From Enterococcus_D entomosocium (GTDB taxonomy: Bacteria > Bacillota > Bacilli > Lactobacillales > Enterococcaceae): DNA of 64,000 nt. The DNA lies in NCBI RefSeq assembly GCF_030441895.1, contig NZ_JARJAS010000008.1. The stretch is one strand, 5' to 3'. Below are positions 1 through 7,391 of the stretch, piece by piece. The translations under genes were made by a program, and so were the position numbers. Under the pieces are notes generated by a model that was given only the letters and a program-made list of their open reading frames with translations, did not search any database and was not told the DNA's origin. How positions within the stretch are numbered: position 1 is the first letter of the stretch; each line of letters starts with the position of its first letter.

Positions 1-42
1 CGGTGAGTGATCACCGTACCGGTTCGATTCCGGTCCTCGGCA
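1..42 (+). tRNA. tRNA-Leu, 3' part only
   Basis: The window opens inside a class II tRNA. A long variable arm (CGGTG/CACCG) is followed by a T stem-loop (ACCGG-TTCGATT-CCGGT) and the acceptor 3' strand CCTCGGC with discriminator A. Long variable arm plus A73 fits leucine better than serine, which carries G73. The anticodon lies outside the window and CCA is not encoded. Confidence 0.8.
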
Positions 43-53
43 TTTCTTAATAT

Positions 54-127
54 GCGCCCATAGCTCAATTGGATAGAGTGTTTGACTACGGATCAAAAGG
101 TTAGGGGTTCGACTCCTCTTGGGCGCG
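54..127 (+). tRNA. tRNA-Arg (ACG)
   Basis: A complete cloverleaf can be read: acceptor GCGCCCA/TGGGCGC, D arm, anticodon stem TTTGA/TCAAA with loop CTACGGA (anticodon ACG), T arm AGGGG/CCTCT and discriminator G127. CCA is not encoded. The ACG anticodon would be deaminated to ICG and read CGU, CGC and CGA. Confidence 0.95.
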
Positions 128-157
128 TAGTCTTTTTATTTGTTTCATTTTTATTAT

Positions 158-231
158 CGGGAAGTAGCTCAGCTTGGTAGAGCACTTGGTTTGGGACCAA
201 GGGGTCGCAGGTTCGAATCCTGTCTTCCCGA
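158..231 (+). tRNA. tRNA-Pro (TGG)
   Basis: Acceptor stem CGGGAAG/CTTCCCG, anticodon stem CTTGG/CCAAG with loop TTTGGGA (anticodon TGG), T arm and discriminator A231. CCA is not encoded. This is the last gene of the tRNA cluster and is followed by a terminator. Confidence 0.95.
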
Positions 232-240
232 TTTTTTGAT

Positions 241-268
241 GCCTGAAGCATTCGCTTCAGGCTTTTTT
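241..268 (+). terminator. Terminator of the tRNA cluster
   Basis: The 9-bp stem GCCTGAAGC/GCTTCAGGC with a 4-nt loop is followed by six T. It separates the tRNA cluster from rsgA. Confidence 0.9.
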
Positions 269-300
269 GTGTTTTCAGCCAGTGAGAAGACCTGAAAATA

Positions 301-309
301 TGATACAAT
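301..309 (+). promoter_or_regulatory. Extended -10 promoter of rsgA
   Basis: TGA-TACAAT is an extended -10 element 25 bp upstream of the rsgA start codon. I see no good -35 at 17 bp, which is acceptable for a TGn promoter. Confidence 0.55.
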
Positions 310-333
310 AGTAAAAAACGAGGAGGAAATTGT

Positions 334-1218
334 TTGAAGGGACAAATCATCAAAGCGCTAAGCGGATTTTATTATGTGGCATCAGAAGATGAAATCTTTC
401 AAACCCGCGCTCGAGGAAATTTTCGAAATCGAAAAATCACTCCTTTGGTTGGGGATGAAGTGATTTTTGAAAGCAGCAATCAAACAGACGGCTATCTTTT
501 AGAGATCTTGCCGCGAAAAAATGAGCTGGTTCGACCGCCAGTCGCAAATGTGGATCAAGGAGTGGTCGTGACAAGTCTAGTTGAGCCGAACTTTTCCTAT
601 AATCTATTGGATCGCTTTTTGGTGACCTTAGAGTATGAGGGGATCGAACCGATCATCTTTTTGACAAAAGCGGATCTTGTGAAAGATCTTGCCGCAATGA
701 AAGCAATTGAGGAGACCTATCAAGCAATTGGCTACCACGTGATCACGTCAAAAGCAGAAGGCGAAGATCTATTGGAACTTCAACGGTACTTCCCTGAGCG
801 GATCACTGTCTTTATGGGGCAATCCGGTGCTGGAAAGTCTACGCTATTGAATCGAATCGTCCCGGAATTGGCATTGGAAACAGGAGTGATCTCAGAATCT
901 CTCGGACGGGGGAAACATACGACCCGTCATGTGGAGCTCTTGCCGATTTGTGATGGATTGGTTGCCGATACACCAGGATTTAGTTCGATCGATTTTCTGG
1001 AAATCGAAGCAGTAGAGTTACCAAAGCTCTTCCCTGATTTTTTAGCAGTAGCTTCCAACTGCCGCTTTAGGGAGTGTATGCACCTCAATGAACCTGATTG
1101 TGCAGTTAAACAGGGAGTTGCAGCAAATGAGATTGCTGCAACTCGTTACAAAAATTACGTGCAATTTTTAGAAGAGATTGAAAACCGACGTCCGGTTTAT
1201 AAAAAGAAGAAAAAGTGA
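334..1218 (+). CDS. rsgA: Ribosome small-subunit biogenesis GTPase RsgA
   Basis: RsgA is a circularly permuted GTPase that checks late 30S maturation. The 294-residue protein shows an N-terminal OB-fold region (about residues 1-70), then G4 (TKAD) ahead of G1 (GQSGAGKS) and G3 (DTPGF), which is the permuted order, and a C-terminal zinc knuckle with the CxxxxxCxH...C pattern. The start is TTG at 334, placed 7 nt behind a strong AGGAGG (321-326). It is the first gene of rsgA-rpe-thiN. In most Firmicutes this trio directly follows the PASTA kinase gene, but here ireK lies about 37 kb away. Confidence 0.96.
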   Translation: MKGQIIKALSGFYYVASEDEIFQTRARGNFRNRKITPLVGDEVIFESSNQTDGYLLEILPRKNELVRPPVANVDQGVVVTSLVEPNFSYNLLDRFLVTLEYEGIEPIIFLTKADLVKDLAAMKAIEETYQAIGYHVITSKAEGEDLLELQRYFPERITVFMGQSGAGKSTLLNRIVPELALETGVISESLGRGKHTTRHVELLPICDGLVADTPGFSSIDFLEIEAVELPKLFPDFLAVASNCRFRECMHLNEPDCAVKQGVAANEIAATRYKNYVQFLEEIENRRPVYKKKKK

Positions 1219-1227
1219 GGGAAAAGC

Positions 1228-1881
1228 ATGATGAAACTAGCACCATCTATTTTAAGTGCCGATTTTGCAAATCTTCAAAGAGACATTGAGCTGGTAGAGC
1301 GCCATGGCGCAGATTACATTCACGTAGACGTGATGGACGGTCATTTCGTTCCTAATATTACCTTAGGCCCAAACATCGTTAAAGCGATTCGCCCAGTTAC
1401 CAAGCTGCCGTTGGATGTTCATCTAATGATCACCGAGCCAGAAAAGTATATCCATGCCTTCGCGGAAGCTGGAGCAGATATCATTGGTATCCACGCGGAA
1501 GCAACGCCTCATATCCATCGTGCGATCCAAATGATTGTGGCAGAAAATGTCAAAGCAGAAATCGTCATCAACCCAGGCACACCAGTTTCAGCCATTGAAC
1601 ATGTTTTATCCATGTGTGATCAAGTGTTAGTTATGACGGTCAATCCAGGGTTTGGTGGGCAATCCTTTATTGAAGAATCACTGGAAAAAATTGCGGCGCT
1701 GGCTGCTTTAAAAGAAGAAAAAGGCTACCATTATGATATCGAAGTAGATGGCGGGATCGTTCCTGAGACAGCCAAACGCTGCCTGGAAGCCGGCGCAAAT
1801 GTCTTTGTAGCAGGAAGCTATATTTACGATGCCGATGAACCTGCGGCGCAAATCAGAGCCTTGAAAGAAGCTTTACAGTAA
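1228..1881 (+). CDS. rpe: Ribulose-phosphate 3-epimerase
   Basis: It interconverts ribulose-5-phosphate and xylulose-5-phosphate in the pentose phosphate pathway. The protein has 217 residues, the usual length, and is a TIM barrel. It starts with the family's KLAPSILSADFANL and carries the DVMDGHFVPN, HLMI and VNPGFGGQ motifs; the metal ligands His and Asp sit in HVDVMDGHF and in EVDGGI. Two ATGs (1228, 1231) are possible starts. It begins 9 nt after rsgA and its stop abuts the thiN start, so the three genes form one transcript. Confidence 0.97.
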   Translation: MMKLAPSILSADFANLQRDIELVERHGADYIHVDVMDGHFVPNITLGPNIVKAIRPVTKLPLDVHLMITEPEKYIHAFAEAGADIIGIHAEATPHIHRAIQMIVAENVKAEIVINPGTPVSAIEHVLSMCDQVLVMTVNPGFGGQSFIEESLEKIAALAALKEEKGYHYDIEVDGGIVPETAKRCLEAGANVFVAGSYIYDADEPAAQIRALKEALQ

Positions 1882-2514
1882 ATGAAGATTTTGTTAGCGG
1901 CAGGTGGAAGTCCTGAAAATTGGCCACAGTTGATGGCGTATGATAAATACATTGGAATTGATCGTGGGGCCCTGTTTTTGCTTCAGCACCAACGGCCAGT
2001 CGATCTGGCAATCGGTGATTTCGACTCCCTGACCGCAGCAGAACTGCAAGCGGTCAAACAACAAGTTAAGACAGTGATCCAAGCCCCTGCTGAAAAAGAT
2101 GATACAGATACTCAATTGGCATTGGTTGAGACGTTGCGTCTTTATCCAGAAGCGCAAATCGACGTGATTGGTGCAACGGGGGGACGCCTTGACCATCTTT
2201 TAGCCAATCTGTGGTTAGTTTTAGAAGATCGGTTTCGTCCATTTGCCCCAAATCTGCGTTTTTTAGATCGTCAAAATGTCGTTCAGTTCTTTTTACCAGG
2301 CACCTATCAATTGGAAAAAGAACCCGGGATGCAGTATTTGGCGTATTGCTGTTTGACGCCGGTAACAGATTTGACGTTAACAGGTAGCAAGTATTTATTA
2401 GAAAACGTCCAAGTACCGTACCCAACTTCTTATGCTAGCAATGAATTTCTGACACAAACAGCAGGTTTTTCCTTTAGCAGCGGGATGATAGCAGTCATTC
2501 AAAGTTGTGATTAA
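1882..2514 (+). CDS. thiN: Thiamine pyrophosphokinase
   Basis: It transfers pyrophosphate from ATP to thiamine to give TPP. The protein has 210 residues; the ligand-binding stretches GIDRGALFL, IGDFDS, KDDTDTQLAL and GATGGRLDHLL are intact, and the C-terminal half is the beta-rich vitamin-binding domain. The ATG directly follows the rpe stop codon with no intergenic base, so translation is probably coupled. Its natural partner, the thiamine importer ThiT, is encoded at 25294 under a TPP riboswitch; thiN has no riboswitch of its own here. Confidence 0.95.
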   Translation: MKILLAAGGSPENWPQLMAYDKYIGIDRGALFLLQHQRPVDLAIGDFDSLTAAELQAVKQQVKTVIQAPAEKDDTDTQLALVETLRLYPEAQIDVIGATGGRLDHLLANLWLVLEDRFRPFAPNLRFLDRQNVVQFFLPGTYQLEKEPGMQYLAYCCLTPVTDLTLTGSKYLLENVQVPYPTSYASNEFLTQTAGFSFSSGMIAVIQSCD

Positions 2515-2537
2515 GAGACGGAACGTCTCTTTTTTTT
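2514..2537 (+). terminator. Terminator after thiN
   Basis: Stem AGAGACG/CGTCTCT, loop GAA, then a run of T. The first stem base is the last base of the thiN stop codon. Confidence 0.92.
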
Positions 2538-2612
2538 GTTGAAAATTTCAGAAACTTAATTACAAAAAAAACATTAAGACGGACAACTTAGCTTTTGTTT
2601 GCAGGGTATTAA

Positions 2613-2621
2613 TGGTAAAAT
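2613..2621 (+). promoter_or_regulatory. Extended -10 promoter of mreCD
   Basis: TGG-TAAAAT lies 35 bp upstream of the mreC start; the -35 region is T-rich and weak. Confidence 0.5.
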
Positions 2622-2656
2622 TGGAACTACAGTTTGGAATTATTTGAGGTGTCTTT

Positions 2657-3514
2657 GTGAAAAAGTTTAATCCTAATAAAAATATTATCATCACATTGAT
2701 TATTGTGATTTTAGTTGTCACCGTATTAAGCGTGACGATCGCCCGCCGAGCAGCGGGAAACTCCACCAATGCCGTGCAATCTACGGTCAATGACTCCGTT
2801 GGCTTTATCGATAAAATGATTACCGCTCCTTTTCGTTGGATCGAAAATGGTGCCAATTCAGTCAAAAATTTGTTTGTGACCTATGAAGAAAATGAACGTT
2901 TAAAAGAGAAATTGGACAGTTTTGAGGAACTGGAACAAGCGAAGGACAATGCGCAAAGAGAAATCGATGCCTTGAAAGAAGAGCTAGAGCTGAATGCAAC
3001 CTTGACGAATTATGAACGGATCTCCGCCAATGTCATCAATCGGTCACCGGATACTTGGCAAGATATGCTGATCGTGGACCGCGGCTCAAGAGATGGTGTT
3101 GAGGTCAACATGGCAGTCATGTCGCAAAAAGGCTTGATTGGTCGTGTCATTGAGGTCAATGCAGCTTCTTCTAAAATTGAACTTTTGACTTCTGAAAACC
3201 AGAATTCCAACCATTATCCGGTTCGGATCAGCGGCGAAGATGGGTCAAACTTTGGGATCCTAAGTAGTTACGATCAAAAAGAACGTTCCTTAGTCATTAC
3301 CCAATTGACGGGGGACAATGAGCTGAAGGAAGGCGATGTCGTGCAGACCTCTGGATTAGGAGGAAACTCGCCCGCCGACTTAGCGATCGGAACAGTGATC
3401 CGTACCACCAAAGATGAGTTTGGTCTTGATACCCAAGTATTTGTAAAACCGTATGCCCAAATGTATGATATTCAAGCAGTAACGATTATCAAACGCTTGG
3501 CAGGTGAGGAATAG
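2657..3514 (+). CDS. mreC: Rod shape-determining protein MreC
   Basis: MreC is a bitopic scaffold of the cell-wall elongation machinery. The 285-residue protein has one N-terminal membrane helix (about residues 8-28), a coiled coil (about 65-110) and two beta-barrel domains at the C terminus containing the family stretches DRGSRDGV and GLIGRV. The GTG start at 2657 follows GAGGTG. In cocci MreC and MreD work in peripheral, ovoid elongation; no mreB is near. mreD follows after 2 nt. Confidence 0.95.
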   Translation: MKKFNPNKNIIITLIIVILVVTVLSVTIARRAAGNSTNAVQSTVNDSVGFIDKMITAPFRWIENGANSVKNLFVTYEENERLKEKLDSFEELEQAKDNAQREIDALKEELELNATLTNYERISANVINRSPDTWQDMLIVDRGSRDGVEVNMAVMSQKGLIGRVIEVNAASSKIELLTSENQNSNHYPVRISGEDGSNFGILSSYDQKERSLVITQLTGDNELKEGDVVQTSGLGGNSPADLAIGTVIRTTKDEFGLDTQVFVKPYAQMYDIQAVTIIKRLAGEE

Positions 3515-3516
3515 CC

Positions 3517-4026
3517 ATGAAAAAGCATGACTACATCAAATACCTGGCAGCGGGCGTCTTCTTTTTGATGATGTTGGCAGATGGACAACTGACGCGTTTT
3601 TTGGAAAAATGGACCCAAGACAATTATATCGCCAGTGCGCATCTTTTATTGATCGCCCTTTTATGTGGCGCAAAGTATTTGCCGAAAAACTTTTTGATCA
3701 CCACGGCGCTTGTGATCGGCTGCCTCTATGACGTGTATTATGTCGGTGTGATCGGCATCTACACGGTGGCGTTTCCCTTGATCGTATGGATCATGTATAT
3801 TTTGAAAAATACGCTTTATCAAAATGTATTTACCATGTTTTTCGGAATGATCATCTTTGTTACAAGCTTAGAAGTTGTGACATTGGGGGTTCAATTGCTG
3901 TTTAAGATCGCATCAGTTAGCACGTCATTCTTTGTTTCCCGCTTTCTAGCACCAACGCTTTTATTGAACATCCTTTTGTTTATCCTTTTAGTCATTCCAT
4001 TCATGAAGCTATTCAAAGACGAATAG
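3517..4026 (+). CDS. mreD: Rod shape-determining protein MreD
   Basis: A small polytopic membrane partner of MreC, 169 residues with about five hydrophobic segments (near 10-28, 38-57, 65-85, 95-125 and 140-165). The start ATG is 2 nt behind the mreC stop and is preceded by a ribosome-binding site inside mreC. The last codons of the gene are the left arm of the operon terminator. Confidence 0.93.
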   Translation: MKKHDYIKYLAAGVFFLMMLADGQLTRFLEKWTQDNYIASAHLLLIALLCGAKYLPKNFLITTALVIGCLYDVYYVGVIGIYTVAFPLIVWIMYILKNTLYQNVFTMFFGMIIFVTSLEVVTLGVQLLFKIASVSTSFFVSRFLAPTLLLNILLFILLVIPFMKLFKDE

Positions 4027-4039
4027 CTTCATTTTTTTT
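4003..4039 (+). terminator. Terminator overlapping the mreD 3' end
   Basis: Perfect 12-bp stem ATGAAGCTATTC/GAATAGCTTCAT with loop AAAGAC and seven T. The left arm is coding sequence of mreD. Confidence 0.93.
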
Positions 4040-4079
4040 GCGTTTGACTGTATAAAAATAACAGCGATTGAAATGTTTT

Positions 4080-4123
4080 TGTAATATTCCTTTTATCTCT
4101 CTGACATACGGCTGTGTTACAAT
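4080..4123 (+). promoter_or_regulatory. sagA promoter region with WalR-like box
   Basis: TGTAAT-N5-TTTTAT (4080-4096) matches the WalR/YycF consensus TGTWAH-N5-TGTWAH in 11 of 12 defined positions. A -10 TACAAT lies at 4118-4123 without a good -35. The box centre would be about 42 bp upstream of the start point, where an activator overlaps a missing -35. The box assignment is inference. Confidence 0.4.
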
Positions 4124-4211
4124 CACACTATCGTGAAGGACTTTAGGTATTCTTAAGCATTTATACATAAAAAAACCATATTAGGGGAAGCAACAGCCGG
4201 AGGAATGAAGA

Positions 4212-5573
4212 GTGAAAAAGCGAATTTTATCTTTATTGTTAGTAAGTTCAATTGTTCTTACTTCTGCAGCAGCACCGACACTTGTCTTTGCATCAGATTT
4301 TGACAATAAAATTGAAGAAAAAAATCAAGAGATCTCTGACTTGCAAAACCAGCAAGCGAGCATCCAGTCACAAGTAGCAGCACTTGAAAGCGACGTGGCT
4401 GCAATCAATGAAAAAGCCCAAACTTTGTTGCAACAGCAAGGGGATTTGCGTGCGGATTCTGAAAAGTTGAAGCAAGAAATTGCCGATTTGAAAGTCAGAA
4501 TCGAAAAGCGTGAAGAAGCGATCCAAAAACAAGCTCGTGACGTTCAAGTCAATGGACAAAGCACGAACTTTATTGATGCAGTATTAGAAGCTGACTCTTT
4601 AACAGATGCTATTGGCCGTGTGCAAGCAATGACGACGATCGTCAATGCTAACAAAGATCTTGTAGATCAACAAAAGGCAGACCAAGAAGCAGTTGAAGCG
4701 AAAAAAGCGGAAAACGACGATAAATTGGCAGAGATCGCAGCGAACCAATTTGAATTAGAAACACAATTAGGGGATCTACAAGCCAAACAAGCTGATTTGA
4801 ATGTTTTGCAAGCGGAATTGGCTGTTCAACAAGCATCTAAAGAAGATGAAAAAGCTGATTTAGAAAAACAAAAAGAAGAATACGAAGCAGAACAAGCTCG
4901 CATCGCTGCAGAAGAAGCGGCGGCAGCAGCAGCTCGTGAACAAGCAGCACAAGAAGCAGCGGCTCAAGAAGCGGCAGCAGCTGAAGCAGCTACTCAGGAA
5001 GCAGCACCAAGCGAATCTTCAACGTCGAATTCAACGACATCAAGCGCCACAACAAATTCTAGTACGACGACTGATACTACGCAAGGCAGTTCATCACAAG
5101 GCAGCGGTTCAGCAAATACGACACCATCGACACCTGCCAATAATAACAATAGCAATAACAACCAAGGATCAAATAATAGCAGCAACGGTTCAAGCAGTAC
5201 TCCTGCACCCGCACAAACGGTCAATGGTTCAGCAATCGTAGCAGAAGCAATGAAATACATTGGTACCCCTTATGTTTGGGGTGGTACGACACCAGATGGC
5301 TTTGACTGTTCTGGCTTTACACAATATGTATTTGCTAAAGTTGGGATCTCATTACCACGGGTAACTTACGCACAAGAATTTTCCGGTACGGTAATTTCGA
5401 TCAACGAAGCAAAAGCCGGTGACTTGTTATTCTGGGGTAGCCGCGGAAGCACACACCACGTGGCGATCGCTATGGGTAACGGACAATACGTTCATGCACC
5501 AACACCTGGTCAAAATGTTTCTGTCAGCAGTTACTCTTATTACTCACCAGATTTCGCGGTGCGCGTAAACTAA
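4212..5573 (+). CDS. sagA: SagA-like secreted NlpC/P60 peptidoglycan hydrolase
   Basis: A secreted D,L-endopeptidase of the SagA/PcsB type that cleaves peptidoglycan peptides and helps daughter-cell separation. The 453 residues read as: signal peptide (1-27, ending VFA), long coiled coil (about 30-230, rich in Q, E and A), low-complexity Ala/Glu then Ser/Thr/Asn linker (about 235-335), and a C-terminal NlpC/P60 domain with catalytic Cys366 in DGFDCSGF and His in STHHVAIAM. The start is GTG at 4212, 8 nt behind GGAGG. It is monocistronic, with a leader of about 80 nt and its own terminator. A WalR-like box upstream fits the known control of such hydrolases by WalKR. Confidence 0.93.
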   Translation: MKKRILSLLLVSSIVLTSAAAPTLVFASDFDNKIEEKNQEISDLQNQQASIQSQVAALESDVAAINEKAQTLLQQQGDLRADSEKLKQEIADLKVRIEKREEAIQKQARDVQVNGQSTNFIDAVLEADSLTDAIGRVQAMTTIVNANKDLVDQQKADQEAVEAKKAENDDKLAEIAANQFELETQLGDLQAKQADLNVLQAELAVQQASKEDEKADLEKQKEEYEAEQARIAAEEAAAAAAREQAAQEAAAQEAAAAEAATQEAAPSESSTSNSTTSSATTNSSTTTDTTQGSSSQGSGSANTTPSTPANNNNSNNNQGSNNSSNGSSSTPAPAQTVNGSAIVAEAMKYIGTPYVWGGTTPDGFDCSGFTQYVFAKVGISLPRVTYAQEFSGTVISINEAKAGDLLFWGSRGSTHHVAIAMGNGQYVHAPTPGQNVSVSSYSYYSPDFAVRVN

Positions 5574-5591
5574 ATCAATTGAAGCTATTTC

Positions 5592-5621
5592 AAAAGCTGG
5601 CGTTTTACGTCAGCTTTTTTT
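5592..5621 (+). terminator. Terminator after the NlpC/P60 gene
   Basis: Stem AAAGCTGGCG/CGTCAGCTTT with one G-T pair and a short T-rich loop, followed by a run of T. Confidence 0.9.
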
Positions 5622-5654
5622 GATTTCTGTTTTAAAAAACGTATGCTTTTTTTG

Positions 5655-5683
5655 TTTTCAGTCTTGCCAGAACATCTTATAAT
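5655..5683 (+). promoter_or_regulatory. Promoter of the first mannitol operon
   Basis: TTTTCA-N17-TATAAT with a consensus -10. I see no MtlR-type palindrome next to it, unlike the second operon. Confidence 0.6.
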
Positions 5684-5708
5684 AGAGAAGAGAAAGGAAG
5701 CGGATAAA

Positions 5709-7391
5709 ATGAACAAGACCTCGTCTTCCAGAGAAAAAATGATAACGGTTAAGTTTTATACGAATTATCTTTCTCGCATGATGATGCCGAATTTAAGTAT
5801 TTTTATTGCGTGGATGCTGATTTCATTCCTGTTGCCTTTTTTCTCAGTCGATCAACAAGTGATCCAGCAAATGGAACAAGGGGTCTTGACTGTGTTGCTG
5901 CCCCTCATGATTGCCTATACAGGTGGGCAAATGTTGGCACCTGAACGCGGTGGGGTCGTAGGAGCAGTGGCGGTTTTAGGGGCTATTCTTGCAACCGATA
6001 TTCCCCAAGTCTTTGGGGCGATGCTACTGGGACCACTGGCAGGCTGGCTGTTGTATCGCAGTGATTCGTTCGTGAGTAAGGTCAAAAGTGGCTATGAGAT
6101 GCTGGTGCGCAATTTTATTGCAGGTGCGCTTGGCGGACTCCTTTTTTTAGGCAGTTACTTCCTATTGGCGCCGCTTTTTAATTGGTTCAGTCTCGGCAGC
6201 TATCAGCTCGTTGATTATTTCGTTCGGCAAAATGTCTTGCCCTTTATTCATATCATTGTAGAACCATTGAAAGTTTTGTTTTTTAATAATATTGTCAACC
6301 ATGGACTATTTACGCCGCTAGGAATCGAAGCCGCGGCAGTTAACGGTCAGTCGGTTTTATTTTTGATCGAGGCCAACCCCGGTCCGGGATTAGGGGTCTT
6401 AGCGGCGTATCTTTTCTTTGGTTCAAAGCGAAACCGAACGAATGCCGCAGCATCCATTTTTGTGCAGGCCATTGGCGGGATTCATGAAGTGTATTTCCCG
6501 TTTGTTCTGCTCGATCCTTGGGTGTTGCTCGGTCCGATCGTTGGTGGTTTCAGCGGTACACTGATCTTCCAATTTTTAGGAGTAGGCTTGAGAGCACCGG
6601 CGTCCCCGGGCTCGATTTTGGCGATTTTGCTCAATACACCGGCTTCTATGATCCTTGGTGTCTTAACTGGGATTGTCGTCAGTACGGTCGTATCGTTTGC
6701 GATCGTTAGTGTGCTATTAAAACGGAAGACCAATACAGAAAATGAGGAGCGTAAGATGCCGAAAATGAAGAAAGTCACGGAGATCGTCGTGGCCTGTGAC
6801 GCAGGGATGGGGTCCAGTTCGATTGGTGCCAGCATACTAAAGAAAGAGTTAGAAGAAGCCCAGCTAACGTTTCCTGTCCGCTATCAGTCGATTTATCGTG
6901 TGACGGATGATCCCAAGCTGTTAGTGATCACCCAACGGGAATTAGCAGCTATTGCCCAAAAGCAGACACCACACGCACAGCATTATGTGCTAGATAACTT
7001 TTTGGCGGCAGATGAGTATGCTCCGCTGATCCAAGAATTACAAAGAAGAGAACAGGATCCGCAAAAATCGCTACAAACCGAGGCAGCAAGTTCGCTAGGG
7101 TTTTCAACGATCATCTTTTTGTATACTGGAAAAAAACGCGGTTCACAAACGATGGCAGTGGAGATACTAAGAAAAATGGCCCGCCAACAAGCGCTTCCTT
7201 TGACCATCAAAAAAATGGCATATGAAGGACAAGCTCTTGATCCTACGGCAATCTATATCCTCCCGAAAGAACTTGCAGAAAAGTGCTCGATCCCAGATGT
7301 TCCTTTACTGGTGGTGGATGATTTATTGACGACAGATGCGTATCGTCAGTTACTGACAGAAGGAGTCGACTATGTTTTTGACCAATCGTGA
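5709..7391 (+). CDS. mtlA: Mannitol-type PTS EIICB with a second, Cys-less EIIB domain
   Basis: Membrane permease and phosphotransfer subunit for mannitol or a related hexitol. The 560 residues read as: EIIC membrane domain (about 15-340, containing GGIHEVYFP), EIIB (about 355-450) with phosphocysteine Cys363 in ACDAGMGSSS, and a further segment (about 460-555) that aligns with EIIB but has Thr473 where Cys should be. The shorter start at 5709 was chosen over an upstream in-frame ATG at 5643 because 5643 lies ahead of the promoter and GGAAG sits 8 nt before 5709. The gene overlaps mtlR by 20 bp. Substrate is assigned from family and neighbours. Confidence 0.88.
   Translation: MNKTSSSREKMITVKFYTNYLSRMMMPNLSIFIAWMLISFLLPFFSVDQQVIQQMEQGVLTVLLPLMIAYTGGQMLAPERGGVVGAVAVLGAILATDIPQVFGAMLLGPLAGWLLYRSDSFVSKVKSGYEMLVRNFIAGALGGLLFLGSYFLLAPLFNWFSLGSYQLVDYFVRQNVLPFIHIIVEPLKVLFFNNIVNHGLFTPLGIEAAAVNGQSVLFLIEANPGPGLGVLAAYLFFGSKRNRTNAAASIFVQAIGGIHEVYFPFVLLDPWVLLGPIVGGFSGTLIFQFLGVGLRAPASPGSILAILLNTPASMILGVLTGIVVSTVVSFAIVSVLLKRKTNTENEERKMPKMKKVTEIVVACDAGMGSSSIGASILKKELEEAQLTFPVRYQSIYRVTDDPKLLVITQRELAAIAQKQTPHAQHYVLDNFLAADEYAPLIQELQRREQDPQKSLQTEAASSLGFSTIIFLYTGKKRGSQTMAVEILRKMARQQALPLTIKKMAYEGQALDPTAIYILPKELAEKCSIPDVPLLVVDDLLTTDAYRQLLTEGVDYVFDQS

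Noticed and set aside
2066..2425. 119-codon minus-strand frame inside thiN
   Set aside because: Fully antisense to a well-conserved gene, no start signal.
4994..5260. 88-codon open frame on the minus strand opposite the sagA linker
   Set aside because: It is a shadow of the low-complexity GCA/TCA-rich linker; no ribosome-binding site, Leu/Val-rich composition without sense.
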